A stretch of 42,954 bases of DNA, from the NCBI GenBank assembly GCA_052387255.1, contig JBQTJI010000088.1, forward strand, positions 1-42,954, in the 5' to 3' direction. The translations under genes and the position numbers were made by a program. Source of the DNA: JBBQXK01 sp052387255. GTDB lineage: Bacteria; Pseudomonadota; Alphaproteobacteria; Rhodobacterales; Rhodobacteraceae. The number at the start of each line of letters is the position of its first letter. Positions within the stretch are counted from its first letter, which is position 1. The notes under the pieces are model-generated. The model saw only the letters and a list, made by a program, of their open reading frames with translations. It was not told the origin of the DNA and ran no database searches. Of the stretch, positions 19,063 through 27,151 are shown one piece after another.

Positions 19063-19677
19063 TCAGCCGAGTGCGACCTTGATCCCGAGAACCCCGAGGA
19101 TGCCCGCAAAGCTGCGGTCGATGGCGGTCTTCAGCCTTGTATAGGCGGTGCGGACGCGGGCCACCGAAAAGGCGCGGGCAACGATCAGGTTGCAGCCAAG
19201 TTCGTTGAGGAAGACCGCGACCAGCAGCGCCCCGAGCCAGGGCCAGGTGGTGCCGGGGGGGACCGTGCCGATGAAGACGGCGCCGAAAAAGACGGCGGGT
19301 TTCGGGTTGGCCAATTGGGTGTAGAGGCCAAGGCGCAGGGCAGAACCCGGGCTGCGGGGCGGGGCACCTTCGGCGGGGCCGCCCAGCGGGTCGGTCGCGT
19401 GCCGCCACATGCCGAAGGCCAGCCAGAACAGGAACAGCGCCCCTGCCAGCTTGAAGGCCCAGAGGGCTGCAGGGGCGACTTTGAACAGGACCGCCAGGCC
19501 GAACAGCGCCGCGACCGCCCAGACCACCGCGCCCGCGCCGATGCCGACGGCCAGAAGGGCGGCGGTGCGGAACCCTTCGGTCACGCCGGTGCGGGCGGTC
19601 ATCAGGACCGCCGGGCCGGGCGATGCGGCGGCCAGCAGGTGCAGGAACCAGGCGGTGGCAAAGGCGGCCAGGGTCAT
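19063..19677 (-). CDS. LysE/RhtB-family amino acid exporter
   Basis: A 204-residue inner-membrane translocator with five to six hydrophobic segments. The family's N-terminal AAASPGPAVLM block and the central YTQLANPKPAVFFGAVF block are present. ATG 19677 is used because homologues start at the FATAWFLHLLAAASPGP region. It begins only 13 bases after the fdsA stop, so it is probably cotranscribed with the formate dehydrogenase genes, an unusual tail gene for that operon. The exported substrate is unknown. Confidence 0.9.
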   Translation of the reverse strand: MTLAAFATAWFLHLLAAASPGPAVLMTARTGVTEGFRTAALLAVGIGAGAVVWAVAALFGLAVLFKVAPAALWAFKLAGALFLFWLAFGMWRHATDPLGGPAEGAPPRSPGSALRLGLYTQLANPKPAVFFGAVFIGTVPPGTTWPWLGALLVAVFLNELGCNLIVARAFSVARVRTAYTRLKTAIDRSFAGILGVLGIKVALG

Positions 19678-19690
19678 AGGCGAGCCCCTG

Positions 19691-22459
19691 TCATTCGGCG
19701 GCCAGCGTGTCGGGTTCGACGCGGACGGCGGCGAACTTGAACTCGGGGATCTTGCCGAAGGGGTCAAGCTGCGGGTTGGTCAGCACGTTGGCCGCCGCCT
19801 CGACAAAGGCGAAGGGCATGAAGGCGCAATCCTCGGACACCGCGCGGTCGGCGCGCGCGCGCAAGCTGAGCGACCCGCGCCGGGTGGTCAGGCGCACCAT
19901 GCCGCCGGGGGCGACGCCCATCTTGCGCAGGGTGGCGGGGTGCAAGGCGACGAAAGCCTCGGGTTCGAGCGTGTCCAGAACGCCCGCGCGCCGCGTCATC
20001 GACCCGGTGTGCCAGTGTTCCAGCAGCCGCCCCGTGATCAGGATGAAGGGGAAGTTGCGGTCGGGGATTTCCGCAGGGGGCGTCACGCGGGCAGGCGTGA
20101 ACTTGGCGCGGCCCGCGCGGCGGGGAAAGCCGTCGCCGAAGACGACCGACTGGCCGGGGTCGGTCTGGCTGAGGCTGGGGTAGGTCACCGCGCCCTCGTT
20201 CTCCAGCCGTTCCCAGGTGATGTGGTGCAGGGACCGCATCGACATCTTCATCTCGGCAAAGACCTCGCGCGGGCTGTCATAGTCCCAGTCGAGGCCGAGA
20301 CGGTTGGCGAGGTCCACCGTGATGCGCCAGTCCTCGCGCGCGCTTCCGGGCGGTTCCACGGCCTTGCGGCCCATCTGCACCTGGCGGTTGGTGTTGGTGA
20401 CGGTGCCGGTCTTTTCCGGGAAGGTGCTGGCAGGCAGGATCACGTCGGCGTAATTCGCGGTTTCGGTCAGGAACACGTCCTGCACGACCAGGTGTTCCAG
20501 CTTGGCCAGGGCCGCGCGGGCGTGTTCGACGTCGGGGTCGGACATCGCGGGGTTTTCGCCCATGATGTACATGCCCCGGATCTCGCCGCGATAGATCGCG
20601 TCCATGATCTCGACCACCGTCAGGCCCGGCTTCGCCTCGATCTCCGTCCCCCGCCAGATGTGCTTGAAGAGGTCGCGCGTGTCGGGATCGACCACCAGGT
20701 GATAGTCGGGCAGGGCCTGCGGGATCAGGCCGGCATCGGACGCGCCTTGCACGTTGTTCTGGCCGCGCAGTGGGTGCAGGCCGGTGCCGGGCCTGCCGAC
20801 ATGGCCGCACAGAAGGGCGAGGCTGATCAGGCAGCGCGCGTTGTCGGTGCCGTGGATGTGCTGGCTGACGCCCATGCCCCAGAAGATCATGCCCGCACGC
20901 GACCGCGCGAAGGTGCGCGCGACGGTGCGAATGGTGGCAGCCTCGATGCCGCACAACTCGGCCATCCGCTCGGGCGGGAAGGCGCGGATGTGGTCGCGGA
21001 ATTCGAAGAAGCCTTCGGTGAAGCCCTCGATGTACTGCCGGTCGTACAGCTTTTCCTCGACGATGACGTGCATGATGGCGTTCAGAAGCGCCACGTCGGT
21101 GCCGGGGCGGAACTGCAGCATGTGGGTCGCGTGGCGTTTCAGGCCCATGCCGCGCGGATCCATGACGATCAGCTCGCCCCCCCGTTTCACGAACTGCTTG
21201 AAGAAGGTCGCGGCGACGGGGTGGTTTTCGGTGGGGTTCGAGCCGATGACGATGGCGCAGTCGGCGTTCTCGATCTCGTTGAAGGTGGCGGTGACGGCGG
21301 CGCTGCCCACATTCTCCATCAGGGCCGCGACCGATGAGGCGTGGCAGAGGCGCGTGCAGTGGTCGACGTTGTTGTGCTTGAAGGCCTGGCGGATCAGCTT
21401 CTGGAACAGGTAGGCCTCTTCGTTGGTGCATTTGGCGCTGCCGAAACCGGCCACGGCCTTGCCCCCCCAGAAGCTGCGCAGGTCCTTCAGGCCGTCGGCG
21501 GCCAGGTCCAGCGCCTCGTCCCAGGTCGCCTCGCGGAAGTGGGTCCAGGGGTTGGCGGGGTCGACGTTCAGGCCCTTGGCGGGGGCGTCGTCGCGCCGGA
21601 TCAGGGGCACGGTCAGGCGGTGGGGATGCTGGATGTAGTCGTAGCCGAAGCGGCCCTTGACGCAGAGCCGCCCCTCGTTGGCCGTGCCGTTGATGCCTTC
21701 TACGACGGCGACCTTGCCATCCTTGACCTTGATCGCCACCTGGCAGCCGTCGCCGCAGAAGGGGCAGACGGATTTCACTTCGGCATCGATGGCCTTGCGG
21801 TCGCCTTGCTGCCGGTCGTCGAGGATGGACGCGGGCATCAGCGCGCCCGTCGGGCAGGCCTGCACGCATTCGCCGCAGGCGACGCAGGTTGAGTCGCCCA
21901 TCGGGTCGGCGAAATCGAAGGTCGGGTAGCTCTCGTGGCCCCTTCCGCCCATGCCGATCACGTCGTTCACCTGCACCTCGCGGCAGGCCCGCACGCAAAG
22001 GCCGCACTGGATGCAGGCATCGAGGTTGACGCGCATGGCGACGTGGCTGTCGTCCAGAAGGGGGATTTTCTGTTTCGGGGCAAAGCGGCTGTCGGTGATC
22101 CCTTGGCGGTCGGCCATGTCCCAGATCGGCGCGGATTTGTCATGCGCGACCTCTTGCGCGGGCTGGTCGGCCAGCAGAAGCTCCATCACGAATTTCCGTG
22201 ATTTGACCGCACGTTCGCTGTCGGTCTTCACAACCATCCCCGGCGTGGGATTGCGGCAGCACGACGCCGCCAGCACCCGCTCCCCCTCAACCTCGACCAC
22301 ACAGGCGCGGCAATTGCCATCGGGGCGATAACCCTGCTGGTCCTTGTGGCAGAGGTGGGGGATTGTGGTGCCGTGGCGCTTGGCCACGTCCCACAGGGTT
22401 TCGCCTTCGTTGGCGACCACGAGAGAGCCGTCGAGAGTGAAGGGGATGGGGGTGGTCAT
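19691..22459 (-). CDS. fdsA: NAD-dependent formate dehydrogenase alpha subunit, molybdenum catalytic
   Basis: Oxidises formate to CO2 at a bis-MGD molybdenum centre and passes electrons along Fe-S clusters to the NADH-forming subunit in the cytoplasm. The 922-residue protein has a NuoG-like [2Fe-2S] domain (Cys37, 50, 53, 67). A region with two [4Fe-4S] ferredoxin motifs (CIQCGLCVRAC and CVACGECVQACPTG) follows, then the MopB [4Fe-4S] motif CPFCGDGC and the large catalytic domain. The molybdenum ligand is Cys372 (CTRLCHASSV), so this is the cysteine and not the selenocysteine form, as in R. capsulatus. It begins with ATG overlapping the stop of the 81-codon gene. The maturation gene fdsC/fdhD and fdsD do not follow it. 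Confidence 0.95.
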   Translation of the reverse strand: MTTPIPFTLDGSLVVANEGETLWDVAKRHGTTIPHLCHKDQQGYRPDGNCRACVVEVEGERVLAASCCRNPTPGMVVKTDSERAVKSRKFVMELLLADQPAQEVAHDKSAPIWDMADRQGITDSRFAPKQKIPLLDDSHVAMRVNLDACIQCGLCVRACREVQVNDVIGMGGRGHESYPTFDFADPMGDSTCVACGECVQACPTGALMPASILDDRQQGDRKAIDAEVKSVCPFCGDGCQVAIKVKDGKVAVVEGINGTANEGRLCVKGRFGYDYIQHPHRLTVPLIRRDDAPAKGLNVDPANPWTHFREATWDEALDLAADGLKDLRSFWGGKAVAGFGSAKCTNEEAYLFQKLIRQAFKHNNVDHCTRLCHASSVAALMENVGSAAVTATFNEIENADCAIVIGSNPTENHPVAATFFKQFVKRGGELIVMDPRGMGLKRHATHMLQFRPGTDVALLNAIMHVIVEEKLYDRQYIEGFTEGFFEFRDHIRAFPPERMAELCGIEAATIRTVARTFARSRAGMIFWGMGVSQHIHGTDNARCLISLALLCGHVGRPGTGLHPLRGQNNVQGASDAGLIPQALPDYHLVVDPDTRDLFKHIWRGTEIEAKPGLTVVEIMDAIYRGEIRGMYIMGENPAMSDPDVEHARAALAKLEHLVVQDVFLTETANYADVILPASTFPEKTGTVTNTNRQVQMGRKAVEPPGSAREDWRITVDLANRLGLDWDYDSPREVFAEMKMSMRSLHHITWERLENEGAVTYPSLSQTDPGQSVVFGDGFPRRAGRAKFTPARVTPPAEIPDRNFPFILITGRLLEHWHTGSMTRRAGVLDTLEPEAFVALHPATLRKMGVAPGGMVRLTTRRGSLSLRARADRAVSEDCAFMPFAFVEAAANVLTNPQLDPFGKIPEFKFAAVRVEPDTLAAE

Positions 22460-22701
22460 GGCTTCGCCCTCTGCAAGTTTTCACTGTATATCTTGTCGCG
22501 CCGCAAATGGTCGGCCCAAAGTTCCAACACTCGTTGATGGTTCCTTAATTGTGAAGCGGTGGGGTAGTCGCGGAGAAAATCGGAAACGCAAACTAAATCC
22601 GCACAAGCAATGTCACCGGAGTTCCTGAAGGTTGGCCGATTCTTGGCCCACCAATCAATAAAGTATCGTTCGAACAAAGGTCTAATGTCGGACTGTTTCA
22701 C
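22456..22701 (-). CDS. hypothetical 81-residue protein inside fds operon
   Basis: I do not recognise this product. It starts with GTG at 22701, three bases after the fdsGB stop, and its TGA overlaps the fdsA ATG (ATGA), so it is placed for translational coupling on both sides. The product is hydrophilic, rich in Arg, Asp and aromatic residues (FERYFIDWWAKNRP near residue 10), with no signal peptide, membrane segment or cysteine cluster. By hand count, bases 22461-22700 are about 49% GC, far below the flanking fds genes. It does not resemble FdsD, which is also small. It could be a horizontally acquired passenger or an accessory factor. Confidence 0.65.
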   Translation of the reverse strand: MKQSDIRPLFERYFIDWWAKNRPTFRNSGDIACADLVCVSDFLRDYPTASQLRNHQRVLELWADHLRRDKIYSENLQRAKP

Positions 22702-22704
22702 CGG

Positions 22705-24390
22705 TTACACCTCGTCCGGGAAATGCTTCATCGTCAGGCGGATCGGGTTCGGGGCCGCTTGTCCCAGGCCGCAGATGGATGCGTCGGCCATCACGTCGCA
22801 CAGGTCCGACAGCAGCGCCCTGTCCCACTTCGGGGCCTGCATCAGTTGCACGGCCTTGCCGCAGCCGACGCGGCAGGGGGTGCATTGGCCGCAGCTTTCG
22901 GACTCGAAGAAGCGCAGCATGTTCAGGGCGGCGTCGCGGGCGCTGTCGTGGTCGGACAGGACGACGACGGCGGCCGAGCCGATGAAGGTGCCCAAGGGTT
23001 GCAGGGTGTCGAAGTCAAGCGGCACGTCGGCGATGGACGCAGGCAGGAGGCCCGAGGACGGGCCGCCGGGCTGGTAGGCCTTGAAGACGTGGCCGGGGGC
23101 CATGCCCCCTGCGGCGGCGATGATGTCGGTGATGGTGGACCCGGCGGGCAGAAGGTACACGCCGGGGGCGGCCACCCGGCCCGAGACGGAATAGCTGCGC
23201 AACCCCTTGCGGCCGTTGAGTTCCGTGCCCGACAGCACCTCTGGCCCCTCGCGCAGGACCCTTGCGATCCAGTGCAGCGTCTCGATGTTGTGGACCAGCG
23301 TCGGGCGGTCGAAGACGCCGACCTGCGCGACGTAGGGGGGCCGCAGGCGGGGGATGCCGCGCTTGCCCTCGATCGATTCGATCATCGCGGATTCTTCGCC
23401 GCAGATGTAGGCCCCGGCACCGCGCCGCAGGTCGATGAAGCCCGCAGGGACCAGACCGGCAGCTTCCAGTGCCGCGATCTCGGTCGCGAGGATGTGCAGC
23501 ACCGCCGGGTATTCGTCGCGCATGTAGAGAAAGGCCGTCTCGGCTTCGACCGCCCAGGCGGCGATCAGCAGCCCTTCGAGCATCAGGTGGGGCGTGCGCT
23601 CGAGATAGAAGCGGTCCTTGAAGGTGCCCGGTTCGCCCTCGTCCCCGTTCACCGCCAGATAGCGCGGGCCGGGGTTGGCGCGCACGAAGCCCCACTTCTT
23701 GCCCGACGGAAACCCCGCGCCACCAAGGCCGCGCAGGCCCGAGGCGGCGACGGTGGCCTGTACCGCCTGCCAGTCGCTCCCCCGGCGCAAGGTTTCCAGC
23801 ACGGCGTAGCCGCCCGCCGCGCGATAGGCGTCGAGGGTTTCGTAGGCCGGGATCACGGCATGAAAGTCGCCCTGCGCGATGGCGGCGTCCACCAGCGCCG
23901 GGGTCGCGTGGTCGATGTGCAGGTGACCGATCTCCAGCACCGGGGCGGTGTCGCAGCGGCCCATGCAGGGCGCGCGCAGCACGCGGACGCTGGCCGGGTC
24001 GTGGCCCGCCGACAGCGCGTCGAACAGGGCCTGCGACCCCGCCAGTTCGCAGGACAGCGAATCGCAGACGCGGATGGTCAGGGCGGGGGGCGGGGTGTCG
24101 CCTTCGCGGACCGGGTCGAAATGGGCGTAGAAGGTGGCAACCTCCCACACCTCGGCCATCGACAGGCGCATCTCTTCGGCAAGGGCGCGCAGGTGGGCGG
24201 CGGAGAGGTGGCCGTGGGCGTCCTGGATCAGGTGCAGGAATTCGATCAACAGGTCGCGGCGGCGGGGGCGGTCGGCCAGAAGCCGCCGCACCTCGGCCAG
24301 GGCGGCGTCGTCAAGCTGCCGCCCCTTGGGCGTTCCCCGCCCGCGCCCCTTGCCGGATTTCCAGATGCCGTCCTGTTCGTCGAATGCCAT
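22705..24390 (-). CDS. fdsB: fused formate dehydrogenase gamma-beta subunit (FdsG-FdsB)
   Basis: The 561-residue product joins a NuoE-like [2Fe-2S] domain to a NuoF-like FMN/NADH-binding domain, so it makes NADH from electrons delivered by FdsA. The N-terminal part (about residues 25-180) has the paired cysteines CDSLSC and CMGRC. The rest has the NADH/FMN glycine loops GLGGAGFPSGKKW (about 219-231) and GDEGEPGTFKDR, the GAGAYICGEESAM block and the [4Fe-4S] motif ESCGQCTPCRVG. In R. capsulatus FdsG and FdsB are separate; fusions are also annotated in roseobacters. ATG 24390 has a GAAGG ribosome site. The longer frame to 24552 is upstream DNA. Confidence 0.92.
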   Translation of the reverse strand: MAFDEQDGIWKSGKGRGRGTPKGRQLDDAALAEVRRLLADRPRRRDLLIEFLHLIQDAHGHLSAAHLRALAEEMRLSMAEVWEVATFYAHFDPVREGDTPPPALTIRVCDSLSCELAGSQALFDALSAGHDPASVRVLRAPCMGRCDTAPVLEIGHLHIDHATPALVDAAIAQGDFHAVIPAYETLDAYRAAGGYAVLETLRRGSDWQAVQATVAASGLRGLGGAGFPSGKKWGFVRANPGPRYLAVNGDEGEPGTFKDRFYLERTPHLMLEGLLIAAWAVEAETAFLYMRDEYPAVLHILATEIAALEAAGLVPAGFIDLRRGAGAYICGEESAMIESIEGKRGIPRLRPPYVAQVGVFDRPTLVHNIETLHWIARVLREGPEVLSGTELNGRKGLRSYSVSGRVAAPGVYLLPAGSTITDIIAAAGGMAPGHVFKAYQPGGPSSGLLPASIADVPLDFDTLQPLGTFIGSAAVVVLSDHDSARDAALNMLRFFESESCGQCTPCRVGCGKAVQLMQAPKWDRALLSDLCDVMADASICGLGQAAPNPIRLTMKHFPDEV

Positions 24391-24648
24391 CGCTGCCTTC
24401 ACTGTCGGTCGCCGTGTGTCGCCGCAACTCTGTTCATCAGCGGACGCTGGGGTCAATCCACCCTTCTGGGGGAAGCGCCGCGCCTGCATCCTGCCACGGG
24501 ACGGCGGGCGGCGGTGGCCGAAACCCGACATCCCCGCCCGGCATCGCGGCATGGGGGGCTGGGCGATCCCCCCTCACCCCATCCCTCTCCACCGAGGGGA
24601 GAGGGGGGCGCGTCATGGCGGGGCCGGTCCTGCGGATCGCGGCATGAC
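24391..24648. promoter_or_regulatory. fds operon upstream region
   Basis: This 258-base gap separates the fds operon from the aldehyde dehydrogenase gene upstream on the same strand. A minus-strand TTGACC (24451-24456) lies about 60 bases before the fdsGB start and is the best -35 candidate; no clear -10 is seen 16-18 bases after it. Farther upstream is the second copy of the dispersed palindromic repeat. No divergent regulator gene of the fdsR kind is present. Confidence 0.3.
24568..24612 (+). repeat. dispersed palindromic repeat, copy 2
   Basis: Same C-rich element as at 18983-19026, with small differences (CCCCAT for CCCCGG; loop ACCGA). The stem is CCCTCTCC (24583-24590) with GGAGAGGG (24598-24605). 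It lies about 40 bases downstream of the aldehyde dehydrogenase stop, where the hairpin could end or slow minus-strand transcripts from that operon. Confidence 0.85.
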
Positions 24649-26106
24649 CTAACGCATCACGAACGGGTCGGGGATCGGGTCGTCGCTGGTGCGCAGCCAG
24701 ACCGTCTTGACGGTGGTGTAGTCGAGCGCCGCCGCAAGGCCGCCCTCGCGCCCGTGGCCCGAGAGGCCGTGCCCGCCGAAAGGCGCGATGGGGGACACGG
24801 CGCGGTAGGTGTTGACCCAGACGATGCCCGTCCGCAGCCCCCGGATCATGCGGTGGGCGCGGGTCAGTTGCCGGGTGAAGACGCCCGCGGCCAGGCCATA
24901 GGGCGTGCCGTTGGCCAGGCGCAGCGCGTCCTCCTCGGTGTCGAAGGGGACGACCGACAGGACCGGGCCGAAGAGTTCCTGGGCGACGCAAGGGGCGTCG
25001 GGCGCGTCGGTGCAGTCGAGGATGGTCGGGGGATAGAAGAAGCCGGGGCCGTCGGGGATGATGCCCCCCGTCACCAGCCGTGCGCCGGCCGTCCGCGATT
25101 CGGCCACGATGCGGGCGATCCGGTCGCGCTGGCGCAGGGTGCAGAGGGGGCCGACCTCGGTCGCCATGTCGCCGGGCGGGCCGATCCTGACCGATTCGGC
25201 GCGTGCCACAAGCCGGGCCAGCATGTCGTCCTTGACCCCGCGCTGCACCAGAAGCCGCGATCCCGCGACACAGGACTGCCCCGTGGCGGCGAAGATGCCC
25301 GAGACCTGGGCGTTCACGGCACTGTCGAGATCGGCATCGGCAAAGACGATGAAGGGCGACTTGCCGCCGAGTTCAAGCGAGGTCTTGGCCAGGTTGTCGG
25401 CACTGGCCCGGACGATGTGGCGGGCGGTGTCGGGGCCGCCGGTGAATGCGATGTGGGCGACCAGGGGGTGCGCGGTCAGGGCCTGCCCGGCATCGGGTCC
25501 GCCGGTCAGGATGTTGACGACGCCGGGGGGAAAGCCTGCCGCCTGGACCAGCCTTGCAAAGTCGAGCAGGGGGGCAGGGCCGTCCTCGCTGGCCTTCAGC
25601 ACCACGGTGCAGCCGGCGGCGAGGGCCGGCCCCAGTTTCACCGCCGAGAGGAACAGCTGGCTGTTCCAGGGCACGATGGCGGCCACGACGCCCACGGGTT
25701 CGCGGCGGGTCCAGACCTCGATGTCGGGCTTGTCGATGGGCAGGTGCGCGCCTTCGATCTTGTCGGCGAGGCCGGCGTAGTAGCGGTAGTAGTCGGCGAC
25801 ATAGGCGATCTGGGCCGATGTCTCGCGGATGATCTTTCCCGTGTCGCGGGTTTCGAGGGCCGCCAGCCGGGGCGCGGCGGCCTGCACCAGATCTGCCAGG
25901 CGATACAACAACTTGCCGCGCGCTGTTGCGGTCGTGGCGGCCCAAGGCGCAAAGGCCCGGTGGGCCGCCCGCACCGCCCGGTCCACATCCGCCGCCCCGG
26001 CCAGCGGGATCGTGGCCCAGGGGGAGCCGGTGGCGGGGTCGAGGCTGTCGAAGGTGGCGGTCCCATCCTCGAAAGCCCCGTCGATGCAGTGCTGGAAGCG
26101 GTCCAT
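24649..26106 (-). CDS. NAD(P)-dependent aldehyde dehydrogenase
   Basis: Oxidises an aldehyde to the acid. ATG 26106 (MDRFQHCIDGAF) gives 485 residues, the normal ALDH length; a TTG five codons upstream would overlap the preceding gene. The Rossmann-fold segment with PWNSQLFLSAVKLGPALAAG, the active-site glutamate in LELGGKSP (about residue 245), the catalytic Cys279 in GQSCVAGSR and the C-terminal ELFGPVLSV are all present. It is the last gene of the operon that starts at 29565, eight bases after the monooxygenase stop. Its likely role is to oxidise an aldehyde released by that monooxygenase; the substrate is not known. Confidence 0.93.
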   Translation of the reverse strand: MDRFQHCIDGAFEDGTATFDSLDPATGSPWATIPLAGAADVDRAVRAAHRAFAPWAATTATARGKLLYRLADLVQAAAPRLAALETRDTGKIIRETSAQIAYVADYYRYYAGLADKIEGAHLPIDKPDIEVWTRREPVGVVAAIVPWNSQLFLSAVKLGPALAAGCTVVLKASEDGPAPLLDFARLVQAAGFPPGVVNILTGGPDAGQALTAHPLVAHIAFTGGPDTARHIVRASADNLAKTSLELGGKSPFIVFADADLDSAVNAQVSGIFAATGQSCVAGSRLLVQRGVKDDMLARLVARAESVRIGPPGDMATEVGPLCTLRQRDRIARIVAESRTAGARLVTGGIIPDGPGFFYPPTILDCTDAPDAPCVAQELFGPVLSVVPFDTEEDALRLANGTPYGLAAGVFTRQLTRAHRMIRGLRTGIVWVNTYRAVSPIAPFGGHGLSGHGREGGLAAALDYTTVKTVWLRTSDDPIPDPFVMR

Positions 26107-26113
26107 CGGTCCC

Positions 26114-27151
26114 TCAGGCAAAGGCGGGCATGACGTCGCGGATCAGGCGTTCGAGCGAGGCCTTCTTGCGGGCAAAGGGCATGCCGGTGTCGATCCAGAA
26201 GGAAAACTCGTCATAGCCGAGCGCCTGGTACCCTTTCAGGCGGGCGATGACTTCCGCAGGCTCTCCGATGATCTGGTTCTTGCGCATGGCGGCGGCGGAA
26301 TAGAACGGATGGGCGGCAATCTCGGCCTCGGTCAGGGGCTGGATCAGGCCCTGCGAGATCGGACGCTCATTCTTGAACCATGCGCCGAAGTAGCAATAGA
26401 ACCGGTTGATCTCTTCCGCCGCCACCTCGGCATCGGCCTCGTCCGAGGCGACATAGGCGTGGCGCAGGACCATGATCTTCGGGCGCGGAACGTCAGGGTG
26501 CGCGGCGCAGGCGGCGTTGAAGCGGTCCATCAGGCTGACCACCTCGTCGTCGCCCAGGTGCAGGGGCGTCACCTGTACGTTGCAGCCCTGCGACACGGCA
26601 AAGTCGTGGCTGTTCGGGTCGCGCGCGGCGACCCAGATCGGCGGTCCGCCGGGCTGCACCGGCTTGGGCGAGGACGAGGTTTTCGGGAACTGCCAGTACT
26701 GGCCGTCGTGGGCATGGTCGCCCAGCCACAGCGCCCGCACCGCCGGGATCAGTTCCCGCATCCGGCCCCCGGCGTTCCAGGCATCGAGGCCGGGCATCAG
26801 GCGTTCGTATTCGAACGAATAGGCCCCCCGCGCGATGCCAAGGTCGAGCCTGCCGTCCATGATCAGGTCGGCCATCGCCGCCTCGCCCGCCAGGCGGATC
26901 GGGTGCCAGAAGGGGGCGATGACACTGCCGGTGCCAAGGCGGACATTCCGCGTCCGCCGGGCGAGGTCGACCAGGTTCAGCAGCGGATTGGGCGCGATGG
27001 TGAAGTCCATCCCGTGATGCTCGCCCGTCCAGATCGCGTGCAGGCCGCCCTCGTCGGCGATGCGGCACAATTCCAGCATCTCGGCGTAGAGCTGGCGCTG
27101 GTCCTCGTCGGGGGTCACCCGCTCCATGTGGACGAAGAGCGAGAATTTCAT
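26114..27151 (-). CDS. LLM-class (luciferase-like) flavin-dependent monooxygenase
   Basis: A 345-residue bacterial luciferase-family oxygenase that uses reduced FMN supplied by a partner reductase. It shows the TIM-barrel start MKFSLFVHMERV, the IWTGEHHGMDF block, the LGTGSVIAPFWHPIRLAGEAAMAD segment and the LGIARGAYSFEYERLM region, all typical of the family. ATG 27151 overlaps the flavin reductase stop (ATGA), so oxygenase and reductase are coupled. The downstream gene is an aldehyde dehydrogenase. The set recalls the logic of the Rut pyrimidine pathway (LLM oxygenase, flavin reductase, hydrolase), but the other rut genes are absent. Substrate unknown. Confidence 0.92.
   Translation of the reverse strand: MKFSLFVHMERVTPDEDQRQLYAEMLELCRIADEGGLHAIWTGEHHGMDFTIAPNPLLNLVDLARRTRNVRLGTGSVIAPFWHPIRLAGEAAMADLIMDGRLDLGIARGAYSFEYERLMPGLDAWNAGGRMRELIPAVRALWLGDHAHDGQYWQFPKTSSSPKPVQPGGPPIWVAARDPNSHDFAVSQGCNVQVTPLHLGDDEVVSLMDRFNAACAAHPDVPRPKIMVLRHAYVASDEADAEVAAEEINRFYCYFGAWFKNERPISQGLIQPLTEAEIAAHPFYSAAAMRKNQIIGEPAEVIARLKGYQALGYDEFSFWIDTGMPFARKKASLERLIRDVMPAFA

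Noticed and set aside
21344..21346. Possible selenocysteine at the FdsA molybdenum site
   Set aside because: The codon is TGC (cysteine), not TGA, and the enzyme type is the cysteine form.
22723..26133. 1136-codon open frame on the plus strand antisense to fdsGB and the aldehyde dehydrogenase
   Set aside because: Both minus-strand genes under it carry clear family motifs; the antisense product is low-complexity Gly/Arg/His-rich, as expected from GC-rich codons read backward.
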